DNA from: Dietzia massiliensis
Lineage (GTDB): Bacteria > Actinomycetota > Actinomycetes > Mycobacteriales > Mycobacteriaceae
Assembly (NCBI RefSeq): GCF_018390595.1
Contig: NZ_JAHBAV010000007.1
Span: forward strand, 19,340 to 83,339
Reading direction: 5' to 3'
Length of the DNA: 64,000 nt
Shown: positions 7,098-17,194 of the stretch, piece by piece
Numbering within the stretch: the first letter of the stretch is position 1
Layout of the letters: every line of letters starts with the position of its first letter
The notes under the pieces: model-generated
The model's database searches: none
Seen by the model: only the letters and a program-made list of their open reading frames with translations
Told to the model about the DNA's origin: nothing
Translations under genes and position numbers: made by a program

Positions 7098-9769
7098 TCC
7101 TGCACCGACTCATGCTCGAGGACTTCCGAGGGGTGGTCCGCGAGGAGGTCGAACTGGAACCGCGCGGCGTCCTGGTGATCGAGGGGCCGAACGAATCGGG
7201 CAAGACCAGCCTCATGGACGCCCTGGAGATGCTCCTCGAGCACAAAGCGTCGTCCGGCCGCGCGGAGATCAAGGCCGCGAGCCCCGTGGGCAGGGACGTG
7301 CCGGTGGTGGTGGAGGCCGAGTTCACGGTCGACGGGCAGCGGATGCGGTACCGCAAGGAGTTCGTCCGCGGAAAGCGGACGTCACTCGAGTTCCCGGGTT
7401 CCACGCGCCCGGCGCTGAGCGGTGACGACGCCCACGACCACGTCCGCGACCTGCTGGACCGCCAGGTGGACCGGTCGCTGTGGAAGGCACTGCGGATCGC
7501 GCAGGACGAACCACTGGGTCAGGTGGACGCGGCCAAGGGGATGGGCTCTCTGCGCCGCGCCCTGGACGCCGCCGCGGGCGGAGAGGACCCCACGGGTGAC
7601 GACTCGCTGATGGACCGCGTCGCGGAGGAGCGCAACCGCTACCTGACGGCCCGCCGCGGCGAGCCGACCGGCGAGCTCGCGCGTTCGGAGACGCGGCTCG
7701 CCGAGGCCCGCGCCGCCCTGTCCGAGGCGCGGGCACGCCACGCCGAGCTCGACGCCGCGGTAACCGATCACGAGGCTCAGGCGTCCGTCCACCGGGCGCG
7801 GCAGGAGTCGCTGACCACGCTGCGCGCGGAGGTCGACAGGCTGGAGGCCGCCGGCCGCGTGGTGGACGAGCTGCGCCGTGCCCGTGCGGCCGCCGACGCC
7901 GAACTCGACCGCGCCGTGGCCGCGCACGACGCCGCGTCCGGCGCGCTGCGGGAGCGGCGGGCACTCATCGCGAGGGCCGAGGACGAGCAACGCCGGCACG
8001 ACGACCTGTCTGCGGCCACGGCAGTGGCCGCAGAGCGGATGGCGCCGGCGCAGGCCCGGGCCGACCGCGCCCGCGCCGAACTGGAGGCAGCCGAGGAACG
8101 CGTGTCCCGTGCCCGGGCTCGACTCGACGCCGTCCGGGCGGAGGAGAAACGGGCGCGGAGGCGTGCTGATCTGGAGGGGATCGAGCGCCTGCTGCGGACG
8201 CTGGAGACGCTCGGCGAGGAGTTGCGGGGCAAGGAGGCCGACCTGGCCGCGATCGCGGTTCCCGACGGCGCCGTCGAAGCCTGTCGCCGTGCCGAGGACG
8301 CGCTCCGGCAGGCCGTCGCCCGGAGTGCGGCCAGCGCGCCCAGGGTGGAGATCGCCGGTGAGGGCGACGTCCGCGTGGCGGGGGAGAGCCTCGATGCGGG
8401 GACGGGGTGGACCCGCGACATCGTCGAGGAGACGGTCTTCGAGGTGGGCACGGTCTCCCTCACGGTCGTCCCCGCGGGCGACACAGAGGCGGTCAGGCGG
8501 GAGGAGAACGCCGCCCGCGCCGAACGTGACCGGCTCCTCGCCGACCTCGGCGTCGACTCCGTCGAGGAGGCGGATCTGCGTGCACGACGCGCCGAGGGCC
8601 TCCGAGCCGAGGTCGCCGCGTTGAGGCGTCGGCGGGCGGACCTGCTCGGCGCCGACACCCCGCAGGATCTCGAGGACCGGCGCGCCGACCTGCGGGCCCT
8701 GCTGGCAGACGCGCCGAACCCGGCGGCCGGGGAGGACGGCGGGCCGTCGGCACCCGAGGCCGACGGGGCCGAGAGGGTCGGCGGGTCGACGGCGGACGAC
8801 GCCGACGGGGCCGGGGACCCGGCGGAGGAGGCCGCGAACGCGGAACAGGCGCTCGCACGATGCCGGGCCGACGACCGCGCCGCGGATGTCGAGGCCGCGA
8901 CCCTCAGGACCGAGCACGCGACCAAGGCGGCGTTGGCCGCCGAGGCCGCCGGACGGCTCGGCGAGTGCAGAGACGCGCTCAGCGCCGCGAGGGAGGCGGT
9001 CTCCGACCGGGATCTGGAGGAGGCTGAGGCGGAGACACGCGAGCACGCACAGTCGGCGCGGGATAAGGCGCAGCAGGCCAGGGCCGCGCTCGAGGACGCG
9101 CTCGCCGATGCACCGCCGGACCTGCTCGAGAACGCGCGGGCCTCACTCGCCACACTCGCGGCGGAGGAACGCGACTCCGCCGCGGCGGTGGCGACGGCGC
9201 TCGGTCGGGTCAACGCGATCGGCGACCAGGGACGGCTCGAGGCGGTCGCCACTGCGGAGCGCGAGCTGAACGCGGCGGAGCGGGAGAACGCCGCCCTCTG
9301 GCGTCGGGCCCGCGCGGCGGACCTACTCCACCGAACGCTCGTCGCCCGGCGCTCCGAGGCGTTGCTCGCCTATCAGGAGCCGTTCCACCGTGCGGTCGTC
9401 GAACTGGGGTCGCTCGTCTACGGGCGGGACTTCGACGTCCGGCTCGGTGAGGACCTGACGATCCTGTCCCGGCGGATCGGAGATGTCACAGTGGATTACG
9501 AGTCACTGTCCGGTGGAGCGCGGGAGCAGTTGGCGGTGATCGTCCGGATCGCGTGTGCGCGTCTCGTCGGGGACGACGGCGTCCCGGTGTTCCTCGACGA
9601 CACCATGGGTTACACCGACCCGACACGCAGGCTCACCATGGGAGCGGTCATCGCCGCGGCCGCGGCGACCTCACAGGTGATCGTGCTCACGTGCGACCGG
9701 GCGCGCTTCGCCGGCATCGGTGGGGCCCGGACGCACGTGATGCAGCGATCGGGTGCGTCCAACGGGTGA
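7094..9769 (+). CDS. Rad50/SbcC-like SMC-family ATPase
   Basis: An 891-residue ABC/SMC-type ATPase and partner of the Mre11-like protein. Walker A is GPNESGKTS (31-39), the signature is LSGGAREQ (about 806), and Walker B is VFLDDTMGYTDP (about 833). Between the two ATPase halves are Ala/Glu/Arg-rich coiled coils. No CxxC zinc hook can be found; the few cysteines are isolated. Instead a compact beta-rich segment around residues 414-465 (VEIAGEGDVRVAGES onward) lies between coiled-coil stretches, and an acidic Gly/Asp-rich linker follows near 540-575. The layout corresponds to Rv1278 of M. tuberculosis (about 875 aa). An upstream in-frame extension was rejected because ATG 7094 overlaps the previous stop codon and starts exactly at the conserved MILHRLMLEDFRG. 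Confidence 0.9.
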   Translation: MILHRLMLEDFRGVVREEVELEPRGVLVIEGPNESGKTSLMDALEMLLEHKASSGRAEIKAASPVGRDVPVVVEAEFTVDGQRMRYRKEFVRGKRTSLEFPGSTRPALSGDDAHDHVRDLLDRQVDRSLWKALRIAQDEPLGQVDAAKGMGSLRRALDAAAGGEDPTGDDSLMDRVAEERNRYLTARRGEPTGELARSETRLAEARAALSEARARHAELDAAVTDHEAQASVHRARQESLTTLRAEVDRLEAAGRVVDELRRARAAADAELDRAVAAHDAASGALRERRALIARAEDEQRRHDDLSAATAVAAERMAPAQARADRARAELEAAEERVSRARARLDAVRAEEKRARRRADLEGIERLLRTLETLGEELRGKEADLAAIAVPDGAVEACRRAEDALRQAVARSAASAPRVEIAGEGDVRVAGESLDAGTGWTRDIVEETVFEVGTVSLTVVPAGDTEAVRREENAARAERDRLLADLGVDSVEEADLRARRAEGLRAEVAALRRRRADLLGADTPQDLEDRRADLRALLADAPNPAAGEDGGPSAPEADGAERVGGSTADDADGAGDPAEEAANAEQALARCRADDRAADVEAATLRTEHATKAALAAEAAGRLGECRDALSAAREAVSDRDLEEAEAETREHAQSARDKAQQARAALEDALADAPPDLLENARASLATLAAEERDSAAAVATALGRVNAIGDQGRLEAVATAERELNAAERENAALWRRARAADLLHRTLVARRSEALLAYQEPFHRAVVELGSLVYGRDFDVRLGEDLTILSRRIGDVTVDYESLSGGAREQLAVIVRIACARLVGDDGVPVFLDDTMGYTDPTRRLTMGAVIAAAAATSQVIVLTCDRARFAGIGGARTHVMQRSGASNG

Positions 9770-9845
9770 ACGCGGACTGATCGAGTGCGGGTGGCGGGGT
9801 AGAGCCTGGACACTCGGCGAAGGAACGTCGTGCTGTAATAGTCAC

Positions 9846-10325
9846 ATGAGTCAAACACGCTGGTTGAGCGACGATGAGCAGCGCATGTGGCGGCGGTACC
9901 GCGACGCCAATCAACTGCTCGAGCTCGCGATGGAACGGCAACTCCAGCGTGACGCCTCGATGTCCCAGTCCGACTACTCGGTACTCGTGAGCCTCAGCGA
10001 GGGCAGCGAGCAGGGTTTGCGTGCTCGTGAACTCGGCGCAGCGCTGGGCTGGGACCGCAGCCGGGTCTCCCACCAGGTCCGTCGGATGGAGGGGCGCGGC
10101 CTGGTCTCCAAGGGCGAGTGCCCCGAGGACGGTCGCGGCACCGTCGTCACCCTGACCGAGGCCGGCGCCCAGGCGATCGCCGCCGTGGCCCCCAAGCACG
10201 TGGAGAAGGTCCGCGAGTTGTTCATCGACGAGCTCACGCCCGAGGAGGTCGGAATCCTCACCGACATCTTCGAAAGGGTCGTGCAGCGCGTCGGGAAGGT
10301 AGACGGCATCACCTTGCCGCGGTGA
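9846..10325 (+). CDS. MarR-family winged-helix transcriptional regulator
   Basis: A 159-residue protein with a MarR fold: helices around YSVLVSLSEG, the recognition region LGAALGWDRSRVSHQVRRMEGRGLV (residues about 60-84), and the beta-wing GRGTVVTLTEAG. MarR proteins are dimeric repressors or activators that respond to small ligands or oxidation. No Cys pair typical of thiol sensors is obvious. I placed the start at ATG 9846 because MSQTRWLSDDEQRMWRRY is the usual N-terminus and the region upstream has no ribosome site near it. TGTAAT six bases before the ATG may be a leaderless -10 box. Its target is unknown; it is not clearly in one transcript with the SbcC-like gene 76 bp upstream. Confidence 0.9.
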   Translation: MSQTRWLSDDEQRMWRRYRDANQLLELAMERQLQRDASMSQSDYSVLVSLSEGSEQGLRARELGAALGWDRSRVSHQVRRMEGRGLVSKGECPEDGRGTVVTLTEAGAQAIAAVAPKHVEKVRELFIDELTPEEVGILTDIFERVVQRVGKVDGITLPR

Positions 10326-10423
10326 CGCCACGGTGACGCCGCGGCAGGGGGCTCATCAGGTGCGCCGCCCACCGGCCCGGCGATTGCCGCGTTGCTCCCG
10401 GCGCCCGCCCCGGATAAGTGACA

Positions 10424-10465
10424 AGCCCTCTCCCTGTCCTGCGTCTATGCAGGCGGGAGAGGGCT
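10424..10465 (-). terminator. bidirectional hairpin terminator between the MarR gene and tRNA-Arg
   Basis: An 11-bp stem (10424-10434, AGCCCTCTCCC, with 10455-10465) encloses a second 5-bp stem (10438-10442 with 10449-10453). On the minus strand it lies just after the tRNA-Arg 3' end and is followed by TTGT. On the plus strand it is followed by TTTCC and lies about 100 bp after the MarR gene. The rest of 10326-10423 shows nothing I recognise. Confidence 0.65.
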
Positions 10466-10473
10466 TTCCGTCG

Positions 10474-10546
10474 TGCCCCCGAAGGGAATCGAACCCCTGA
10501 CCTTTGGTACCGGAAACCAACGCTCTATCCCCTGAGCTACGAGGGC
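10474..10546 (-). tRNA. tRNA-Arg, anticodon CCG
   Basis: The reverse complement folds as a 73-nt cloverleaf: acceptor GCCCTCG with CGGGGGC, D arm GCTC-AGGGGATA-GAGC, anticodon arm TTGGT-TTCCGGT-ACCAA giving anticodon CCG, and T arm AGGGG-TTCGATT-CCCTT. The CCA end is not encoded. It reads the arginine codon CGG, common in this GC-rich genome, and sits divergently next to the arginyl-tRNA synthetase gene. Bases 10547-10733 between it and argS hold the promoters of both. Confidence 0.95.
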
Positions 10547-10719
10547 GGGATACCGACCCGCATGGGCCGGAGGCTGTCTCGTGGACCCGCGTGGCGGATC
10601 CGGTCGAACAGCGAGACTGATCGTAGCACCGGGCCCGGGCGGACACCGCATCGGGTGTCCTCCGGCCGGGCGACCGACGTGCCCACGGGCTCCGATTCCC
10701 GGCTCGACGTGCCGACATC

Positions 10720-10725
10720 TAGGAT
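10720..10725 (+). promoter_or_regulatory. argS: -10 box of argS, leaderless
   Basis: TAGGAT (TAnnnT) lies 8 nt before the GTG start codon. The expected transcription start coincides with the start codon, and no Shine-Dalgarno sequence precedes it. No clear -35 box is seen. Confidence 0.55.
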
Positions 10726-10733
10726 GGGCAGAC

Positions 10734-12386
10734 GTGACTCCCGCCGACCTCGCCGCCGTCATCCGCGCCGCCCTCATCGCCGTTCTCACCGAGCGCGGCG
10801 CCGACACGTCGGTCGTTCCGGAGACGGTGACCGTCGAGCGGCCCCGCAACCCCGAACACGGCGACTACGCGACCAATGTCGCGCTGCAGCTGGCCAAGAA
10901 GATCGGGTCCGCACCGCGGGACCTCGCACAGGCGCTCGCGGACGCGTTGGCGCAGGATCCGGGCATCGCATCGGCGGAGATCGCCGGTCCCGGTTTCCTC
11001 AACATCCGGCTCGACTCCGGTGCGCAGGGCTCGCTCGTCGCCACCGTGCTCGAGAAGGGGGAGCGGTACGGCTACGGCGACGCGATGGCCGGCCGACGGG
11101 TCAATCTCGAGTTCGTCTCCGCGAACCCCACCGGCCCCATCCACCTGGGCGGCACCCGGTGGGCGGCCGTCGGTGACGCGCTCGGCCGCGTCCTGGAGGC
11201 CTCCGGAGCCGAGGTCACCCGCGAGTACTACTTCAACGACCACGGTGCCCAGATCGACCGGTTCAGCCGCTCGCTGGCCGCTGCTGCGCGTGGGGAGGAG
11301 ACCCCGGAGGACGGGTACGCCGGGGCCTACATCCAGGACATCGCCGCGCAGGTGATGACCGCGCATCCGGGTGTCCTCGACATGCCGGAGGACGAGGCGC
11401 TGGAGACCTTCCGCGCGGCCGGGGTCGACCTGATGTTCTCCCACATCAAGAACTCGCTCGCCGAGTTCGGCACCGTCTTTGACGTCTATACCCATGAGAA
11501 CTCCATGTTCACCTCGGGCGCCGTTGACCGGGCGATCGAGACGCTCAAGGGCAACGGCAACCTGTACGAGTCCGAGGGCGCGTGGTGGCTGCGTTCCACC
11601 GCGTTCGGGGACGACAAGGACCGTGTCGTCCTCAAGTCCGACGGCGACGCCGCCTACATCGCCGGCGACATCGCCTACTTCCTCGACAAGCGCGAGCGTG
11701 GATTCGACCTGTGCATCTACATGCTGGGCGCCGACCATCACGGGTACATCGCACGACTCAAGGCGGCCGCCGCGGCGTTGGGCGACGACCCGGCGACGAT
11801 CGAGGTGCTCATCGGCCAGATGGTCAACCTCGTGCGCGACGGCGAACCGGTGAAGATGAGCAAGCGGGCGGGCACGGTCATCACGCTCGACGACCTCGTG
11901 GACGCGATCGGTGTCGACGCCGCGCGCTACGCGCTGATCCGCTCCTCGGTCGACCAGACCATGGACATCGACCTGAAGCTGTGGACGTCGGCGACCAACG
12001 ACAATCCCGTCTTCTACGTTCAGTACGCGCACGCCCGTCTGTGTTCGCTCGCGCGTAACGCGGCCGACCTCGGGGTCACCACGGAGGGCGCGGACCTGGC
12101 ACTGCTGGTCGAGGACCGCGAGGGCGCCCTCATCCGCACCATCGGCGAGTTCCCCCGGGTCGTCGCCAGCGCCGCGGACCTGCGCGAGCCGCACCGCGTC
12201 GCGAGGTACCTCGAGGAACTGGCCGGCGCTTACCACCGCTTCTACGACACCTGCCGGGTCCTGCCGATGGGCGACGAGGAGCCCGGGCCCCTGCACGCGG
12301 CCCGGCTCGCGCTGAGCTCGGCGACCCGGCAGACGCTGGCCAACGGCCTCCGCCTCATCGGCGTCACCGCCCCGGAGAGAATGTGA
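10734..12386 (+). CDS. argS: arginyl-tRNA synthetase
   Basis: A 550-residue class I aminoacyl-tRNA synthetase that charges tRNA-Arg. The HIGH-type motif [10 protein letters not shown] lies at about residue 132 and the KMSK loop VKMSKRAG at about 373. The N-terminal Add1-like domain and C-terminal anticodon-binding domain complete the normal length. The GTG at 10734 is supported by alignment of [14 protein letters not shown] to the family and by a -10 box at leaderless distance. It heads a run of genes with 4-nt overlaps (argS-lysA-hom-thrC-thrB), the same order as in M. tuberculosis and C. glutamicum relatives, where argS and lysA are co-transcribed. Confidence 0.97.
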   Translation: MTPADLAAVIRAALIAVLTERGADTSVVPETVTVERPRNPEHGDYATNVALQLAKKIGSAPRDLAQALADALAQDPGIASAEIAGPGFLNIRLDSGAQGSLVATVLEKGERYGYGDAMAGRRVNLEFVSANPTGPIHLGGTRWAAVGDALGRVLEASGAEVTREYYFNDHGAQIDRFSRSLAAAARGEETPEDGYAGAYIQDIAAQVMTAHPGVLDMPEDEALETFRAAGVDLMFSHIKNSLAEFGTVFDVYTHENSMFTSGAVDRAIETLKGNGNLYESEGAWWLRSTAFGDDKDRVVLKSDGDAAYIAGDIAYFLDKRERGFDLCIYMLGADHHGYIARLKAAAAALGDDPATIEVLIGQMVNLVRDGEPVKMSKRAGTVITLDDLVDAIGVDAARYALIRSSVDQTMDIDLKLWTSATNDNPVFYVQYAHARLCSLARNAADLGVTTEGADLALLVEDREGALIRTIGEFPRVVASAADLREPHRVARYLEELAGAYHRFYDTCRVLPMGDEEPGPLHAARLALSSATRQTLANGLRLIGVTAPERM

Positions 12387-13801
12387 GCGCGCATCCCGCG
12401 GGCACCCGACACGAGGTCCCGCACGCCCCCGGTATCGCCGAGCGGCCCGCCGACGCCGACGACCTCATGGCGCTGGCCCCGTCGGTCTGGCCGCGGGGCG
12501 CACGTCGACGCGACGACGGCGTCGTCGAGATCGCCGGCGTGCCGGTGACCGACCTGGCCGCCGAGTTCGGCACGCCGCTGTTCGTGATCGACGAGGACGA
12601 CTTCCGGTCGCGCTGCCGCGAGATGGCCGACGCGTTCGGCGGAGCAGAGCGCGTCCACTACGCGTCCAAGGCGTTCCTCACCACCGAGACGGCCCGATGG
12701 GTCGCCGAGGAGGGACTCAGTCTCGACGTCGCCTCGGGGGGCGAGCTGGCCATCGCCCTGCGGGCGGGCTTCCCGCCGGAGCGGATCACCGTGCACGGCA
12801 ACAACAAGTCGGCCGACGAGCTGCGGTACGCCGTGCGCAGCGGCGTCGCCCACGTGGTGATCGACGCGATGTCGGAGATCGAGCTGCTGGACAGGATCGC
12901 CCGCGAGGAGGGTGTGGTCCAGGACGTGTTCATCCGCGTCACCGTCGGCGTCGAGGCCCACACCCACGAGTTCATCGCCACCGCGCACGAGGACCAGAAG
13001 TTCGGTTTCTCTCTCGCCGGCGGCGCGGCGATGGAGGCGGTCCGCGCCGTCTTCGCCGCGTCGCACATCCGGCTCACCGGCCTGCACAGCCACATCGGTT
13101 CGCAGATCTTCGACATCGACGGCTTCGAGCTCGCGGCCCGCCGGGTCATCGGACTCCTGCGCGACATCGTCGACGAGTTCGGCACGGAACGCACCGCTCA
13201 GCTCGATCACCTCGACCTCGGCGGAGGACTGGGGATCAGCTACGTCCCCTCGGACGATCCGCCTCCTGTGGCCAGGCTCGCCGCCTCCCTCCGCGAGATC
13301 GTCGAGGGCTTCGCGCGTGACGCGCGGCTGACCCCTCCGACCCTGGTCGTCGAGCCCGGCCGCGCCATCGCCGGTCCCGGGACGGTCACCGTGTACGAGG
13401 TCGGTGTGGTCAAGGACGTCGACCTCGCCGGGGGCGAGCAGAGGCGGTACATCAGCGTCGACGGCGGCATGAGCGACAACATCCGCACGGCCCTCTACGA
13501 CGCCGTCTACGACGCCCGGCTCGTGGGTCGTGCCTCGGGTGCCGAACCGGTCGTGTCCCGGCTCGTGGGCAAACACTGCGAGAGCGGTGACGTGGTGGTC
13601 CGCGACCTGTGGATGCCGGAGGACGCCGGCCCCGGCGACCTGGTGGCCGTCGCGGCCACCGGCGCGTACTGCTACTCCATGTCGAGCCGCTACAACCTGA
13701 TCGGGCGTCCCGCGGTGGTCGCGGTGCGCGACGGGCGGGCACGACTGATGCTGCGCCGTGAGACCCTGGACGATCTGACGAGCCTGGAGGTGGGACAGTG
13801 A
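12383..13801 (+). CDS. lysA: diaminopimelate decarboxylase
   Basis: A 472-residue PLP enzyme that decarboxylates meso-diaminopimelate to L-lysine, the last step of lysine synthesis. The Schiff-base lysine is in YASKAFL (about K95), and further motifs are HSHIGSQ, the glycine-rich phosphate loop DLGGGLG, and CESGD near the C-terminus. The GTG start overlaps the argS stop codon (GTGA). About 30 residues before the barrel domain are less conserved, and the true start could be slightly inside. No lysine riboswitch or leader is possible given the overlap, so expression should follow argS. Confidence 0.96.
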   Translation: MSAHPAGTRHEVPHAPGIAERPADADDLMALAPSVWPRGARRRDDGVVEIAGVPVTDLAAEFGTPLFVIDEDDFRSRCREMADAFGGAERVHYASKAFLTTETARWVAEEGLSLDVASGGELAIALRAGFPPERITVHGNNKSADELRYAVRSGVAHVVIDAMSEIELLDRIAREEGVVQDVFIRVTVGVEAHTHEFIATAHEDQKFGFSLAGGAAMEAVRAVFAASHIRLTGLHSHIGSQIFDIDGFELAARRVIGLLRDIVDEFGTERTAQLDHLDLGGGLGISYVPSDDPPPVARLAASLREIVEGFARDARLTPPTLVVEPGRAIAGPGTVTVYEVGVVKDVDLAGGEQRRYISVDGGMSDNIRTALYDAVYDARLVGRASGAEPVVSRLVGKHCESGDVVVRDLWMPEDAGPGDLVAVAATGAYCYSMSSRYNLIGRPAVVAVRDGRARLMLRRETLDDLTSLEVGQ

Positions 13802-15150
13802 GCGACGTAACCGCGTCGGGCGTGCGACCCGTGGGAGTGGCGGTGCTCGGAATGGGCACCGTCGGATCCGAGGTCATCCGCTACATGACCGAGAACGCCG
13901 AGGCGCTGGCCGCCCGCATCGGGGCGCCCCTGGTCCTGCGCGGCGTCGCCGTCCGTGACCTGACCAAGGACCGCGGACTGGACCCGGATCTGCTCACCGC
14001 GGACCCGGCCTCGCTCGTCTCGCGCGAGGACGTCGACATCGTCGTCGAGCTCATGGGCGGCATCGACCTCCCACGTCCCCTCCTGCTCGAGGCGCTGCGT
14101 CACGGCAAGGCCGTGGTGACCGCGAACAAGGCGCTGCTCGCCGAGTACACCGACGAGCTGGCCGAGGCCGCGGACTCGACGCACACCGACCTGTACTTCG
14201 AGGCGGCCGTCGCCGGCGCGATCCCCGTCATCGGGCCGCTGCGTCGGTCGATGGCCGGCGACCAGGTCGAGCGCGTGGTGGGCATCGTCAACGGCACCAC
14301 CAACTACATCCTGTCGGAGATGGGCTCGACCGGCGCGGACTACTCGGAGACGCTCGCCGAGGCCTCGCGGCTGGGTTACGCCGAGGCGGACCCGACGGCG
14401 GACGTCGAAGGCTACGACGCCGCGGCGAAGGCCGCCATCCTCGCCTCGATCGCCTTCCACAGTCGCGTGACCGCCGGGGACGTCTACCGCGAGGGCATCT
14501 CGCGCATCTCGCCCGACGATTTCGAGTCCGCGCGTGACATGGACTGCACCATCAAGTTGCTGGCGATCTGCGAGAAGCTGCGTCAGAGCGACGGCTCGGA
14601 GGCCGTCTCGGCGCGCGTGTACCCGGCCCTGCTACCGAACAGCCACCCGCTGGCCGCGGTCAACGGCGCGTTCAACGCGGTCGTGGTGGAGGCCCAGGCC
14701 GCCGGTCGCCTCATGTTCTACGGTCAGGGCGCGGGCGGCGCGCCCACGGCCTCCGCCGTGCTCGGCGACATGGTCGCGGCCGCACGCAACAAGGCCGGCG
14801 CGGGGCGGGCCCCCGGGGAGTCGACGTACGCCGCCCTGCCGGTGGCGAACATGGACGAGATCTCGACCCGGTACCACGTGCGCATGCGGGTCGCGGACAA
14901 GCCGGGTGTGCTCGCGCAGGTGGCCACTGAGTTCTCCACGCACGGGGTCTCGATCGCCCAGGTGCGCCAGACCGAGGTCGAGGTGCCCGACGCCGCGACC
15001 GAGGACGTCGAGCCGACCGCCGAGATCACCGTTCTGACCCACCTGGCCACCGAGCGCGCTCTGGCGGACACCGTCTCCGCGCTGTCGGATCAGGACGCGG
15101 TCACCGCCATCACCAGCGTCATCCGTCTCGAGGGAGTGGACACCGAATGA
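13798..15150 (+). CDS. hom: homoserine dehydrogenase
   Basis: A 450-residue NAD(P)H-dependent enzyme that reduces aspartate semialdehyde to homoserine, the branch point to threonine, isoleucine and methionine. The N-terminal Rossmann motif is [13 protein letters not shown]. The catalytic domain contains the family segments [11 protein letters not shown] and [17 protein letters not shown]-terminal ACT domain (about residues 355-445, [18 protein letters not shown]) is the site of threonine feedback inhibition in relatives. It overlaps lysA (GTGA) and thrC (ATGA) by 4 nt. Confidence 0.96.
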   Translation: MSDVTASGVRPVGVAVLGMGTVGSEVIRYMTENAEALAARIGAPLVLRGVAVRDLTKDRGLDPDLLTADPASLVSREDVDIVVELMGGIDLPRPLLLEALRHGKAVVTANKALLAEYTDELAEAADSTHTDLYFEAAVAGAIPVIGPLRRSMAGDQVERVVGIVNGTTNYILSEMGSTGADYSETLAEASRLGYAEADPTADVEGYDAAAKAAILASIAFHSRVTAGDVYREGISRISPDDFESARDMDCTIKLLAICEKLRQSDGSEAVSARVYPALLPNSHPLAAVNGAFNAVVVEAQAAGRLMFYGQGAGGAPTASAVLGDMVAAARNKAGAGRAPGESTYAALPVANMDEISTRYHVRMRVADKPGVLAQVATEFSTHGVSIAQVRQTEVEVPDAATEDVEPTAEITVLTHLATERALADTVSALSDQDAVTAITSVIRLEGVDTE

Positions 15151-16229
15151 GCAACACCCACCAGCCCGTGCACCGCCGGTGGCCCGGCCTCATCGAGGCC
15201 TACCGCGATCGCCTGCCGATCGGTTCCGACTGGGAGCCGGTGACGCTGTACGAGGGCGGCACCCCGCTCATCCACGCCACCCATCTGTCCGCGGTGACCG
15301 GGTGCGAGGTGTACCTCAAGGTCGAGGGCCTCAACCCGACCGGCTCGTTCAAGGACCGCGGCATGACCATGGCGGTCACCGACGCGAAGGCACGGGGCCA
15401 GAAGGCGGTGCTGTGCGCGTCGACGGGTAACACGTCGGCGTCCGCGGCGGCGTACGCGACCCGGGCCGGCATGGGCTGCGCGGTGCTCATCCCGCAGGGC
15501 AAGATCGCCGCCGGCAAGCTCGCCCAGGCGGTCATGCACGGTGCGACGATCATCCAGGTCGACGGCAACTTCGACGACTGCCTCGAGCTGGCACGCAAGA
15601 CCACCGCCACCTACGCGGAGATCGGGCTCGTCAACTCGGTGAACCCGGTGCGTATCGAGGGACAGAAGACCGCGGCGTTCGAGATCGTCGACGTCCTCGG
15701 CCGCGCGCCCGACCTGCACTTCCTGCCCGTCGGCAACGCGGGCAACATCACCGCGTACTGGAAGGGCTACACCGAGTACCACGCCGACGGCGTCATCTCG
15801 ACCCGGCCGCGGATGATGGGCGTGCAGGCCGCGGGTGCGGCACCGCTCGTCGACGGCGCGCCGGTCAAGGACCCGGAGACCATCGCCACCGCCATCCGGA
15901 TCGGCGCCCCGGCGTCGTGGGACGGCGCCGTGGCGGCGCGGGACGAGTCCGGTGGCACGTTCCGCAAGCGCACGGACGAGCAGATCCTCGAGGCGTACCG
16001 CACGGTGGCCGGCAAGGACGGCGTCTACGTCGAGCCCGCCTCGGCCGCGTCGGTGGCGGGCCTGCTCGACGCCCACGCGAACGGCGAACTCGAGGCCGGG
16101 CAGACCATTGTGTGCACGGTGACCGGTAACGGTCTCAAGGACCCGGACACGGCGCTGCTGGGCATGCCCGAGGTCGAGCCCGTGCCGGTGGATCCCTCCG
16201 CGGTGGCCGGCGCCCTCGGTCTGCAGTGA
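15147..16229 (+). CDS. thrC: threonine synthase
   Basis: A 360-residue fold-type II PLP enzyme that converts O-phosphohomoserine to threonine. The PLP lysine is in [15 protein letters not shown] (about K69), and the phosphate-binding Gly/Asn loop is [12 protein letters not shown]. The length equals the short actinobacterial type. The ATG overlaps the hom stop codon, and its own stop codon overlaps the thrB start. Confidence 0.96.
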   Translation: MSNTHQPVHRRWPGLIEAYRDRLPIGSDWEPVTLYEGGTPLIHATHLSAVTGCEVYLKVEGLNPTGSFKDRGMTMAVTDAKARGQKAVLCASTGNTSASAAAYATRAGMGCAVLIPQGKIAAGKLAQAVMHGATIIQVDGNFDDCLELARKTTATYAEIGLVNSVNPVRIEGQKTAAFEIVDVLGRAPDLHFLPVGNAGNITAYWKGYTEYHADGVISTRPRMMGVQAAGAAPLVDGAPVKDPETIATAIRIGAPASWDGAVAARDESGGTFRKRTDEQILEAYRTVAGKDGVYVEPASAASVAGLLDAHANGELEAGQTIVCTVTGNGLKDPDTALLGMPEVEPVPVDPSAVAGALGLQ

Positions 16230-17188
16230 GCGACGTGGACGGCTCCGGCCCGGAGGTCTTCGGCAGTTCGGGCGGGCGTATCCTGCCGGTCGGTCGGACG
16301 GTGACGATCGAGGTCCCCGCCTCGAGCGCGAACCTCGGGCCCGGGTTCGACGCGCTCGGTGTCGCGCTCGGCCTGTACGACACCATCACGGTGACCGTCA
16401 TCGCCTCGGGTCTCGAGCTCGAGGTCTCTGGGGAGGGTGCGGGCCAGGTGCCCGAGGACGCCTCCCACCTGGTGGCCAAGGCCGTGGAGGCGGGGCTCCG
16501 CGCGGGCGGCGTCGGAGCGCCTGGCGTCCGGATCTCGTGTTCCAACGCCATCCCGCACTCGCGTGGTCTCGGATCGTCGGCCTCGGCCGCGGTCGGGGGA
16601 CTGGTGGCGGCGAACGGGCTGATGGACGGTGCGCTGTCCACCGACCATCTCGTGCAACTGGCGAGTGAGTTCGAGGGCCATCCGGACAACGCCGCGGCGA
16701 GTGTCCTGGGCGGCGTCGTGGTCTCGTGGACAGAGCGGTCGACCGACGGCGTCCACTACCGGGCCGTGCGCATGGAGGTCGACCCGTCGATCGTGGCGAC
16801 CGTGCTGGTGCCGTCGGAGACGTCCTCGACCGCCCAGACCCGGGGTCTGCTGCCGGCGACCGTCCCGCATGAGGACGCGGCGTTCAACGCGAGCCGCGCC
16901 GCACTCATGTCGGTCGCCCTGGCGTCCCACCCCGAACACCTGCTGGCCGCGACCGAGGACCGGTTGCACCAGTCGTACCGCGCGCCGGCCCTGGTCGGCA
17001 CCACCGAGTGGGTCACGCGGCTCCGCGAGCGCGGGTTGGCCGCGACGGTGTCCGGTGCGGGCCCGACCGTGTTGGTGCTCGGCACCGGCGCGCTCCCCGA
17101 GGATCTGCGGGAGCTGGCGGAGCGGCAGGGGTGGACGGTCCGGGACCTGGAGATCGCGGACGGCGCCCGCGTCGTGGCGGCCGGCTGA
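16226..17188 (+). CDS. thrB: homoserine kinase
   Basis: A 320-residue GHMP-family kinase that phosphorylates homoserine. The ATP loop is [15 protein letters not shown] (about residues 111-125), and the C-terminal motif is [11 protein letters not shown]. The N-terminal [12 protein letters not shown] is the substrate-binding motif of the family. Its GTG overlaps the thrC stop codon (GTGA). About 20 extra residues before the family core suggest the real start may be a little downstream, but the 4-nt overlap is the pattern of this whole cluster. It is the last gene of the run; a minus-strand gene ends 6 bp beyond. Confidence 0.95.
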   Translation: MSDVDGSGPEVFGSSGGRILPVGRTVTIEVPASSANLGPGFDALGVALGLYDTITVTVIASGLELEVSGEGAGQVPEDASHLVAKAVEAGLRAGGVGAPGVRISCSNAIPHSRGLGSSASAAVGGLVAANGLMDGALSTDHLVQLASEFEGHPDNAAASVLGGVVVSWTERSTDGVHYRAVRMEVDPSIVATVLVPSETSSTAQTRGLLPATVPHEDAAFNASRAALMSVALASHPEHLLAATEDRLHQSYRAPALVGTTEWVTRLRERGLAATVSGAGPTVLVLGTGALPEDLRELAERQGWTVRDLEIADGARVVAAG

Positions 17189-17194
17189 CCGGCG

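Noticed and set aside
12360..13800. Search for a lysine riboswitch or threonine leader peptide before lysA and hom
   Set aside because: The genes overlap by 4 nt, leaving no leader in which such an element could lie.
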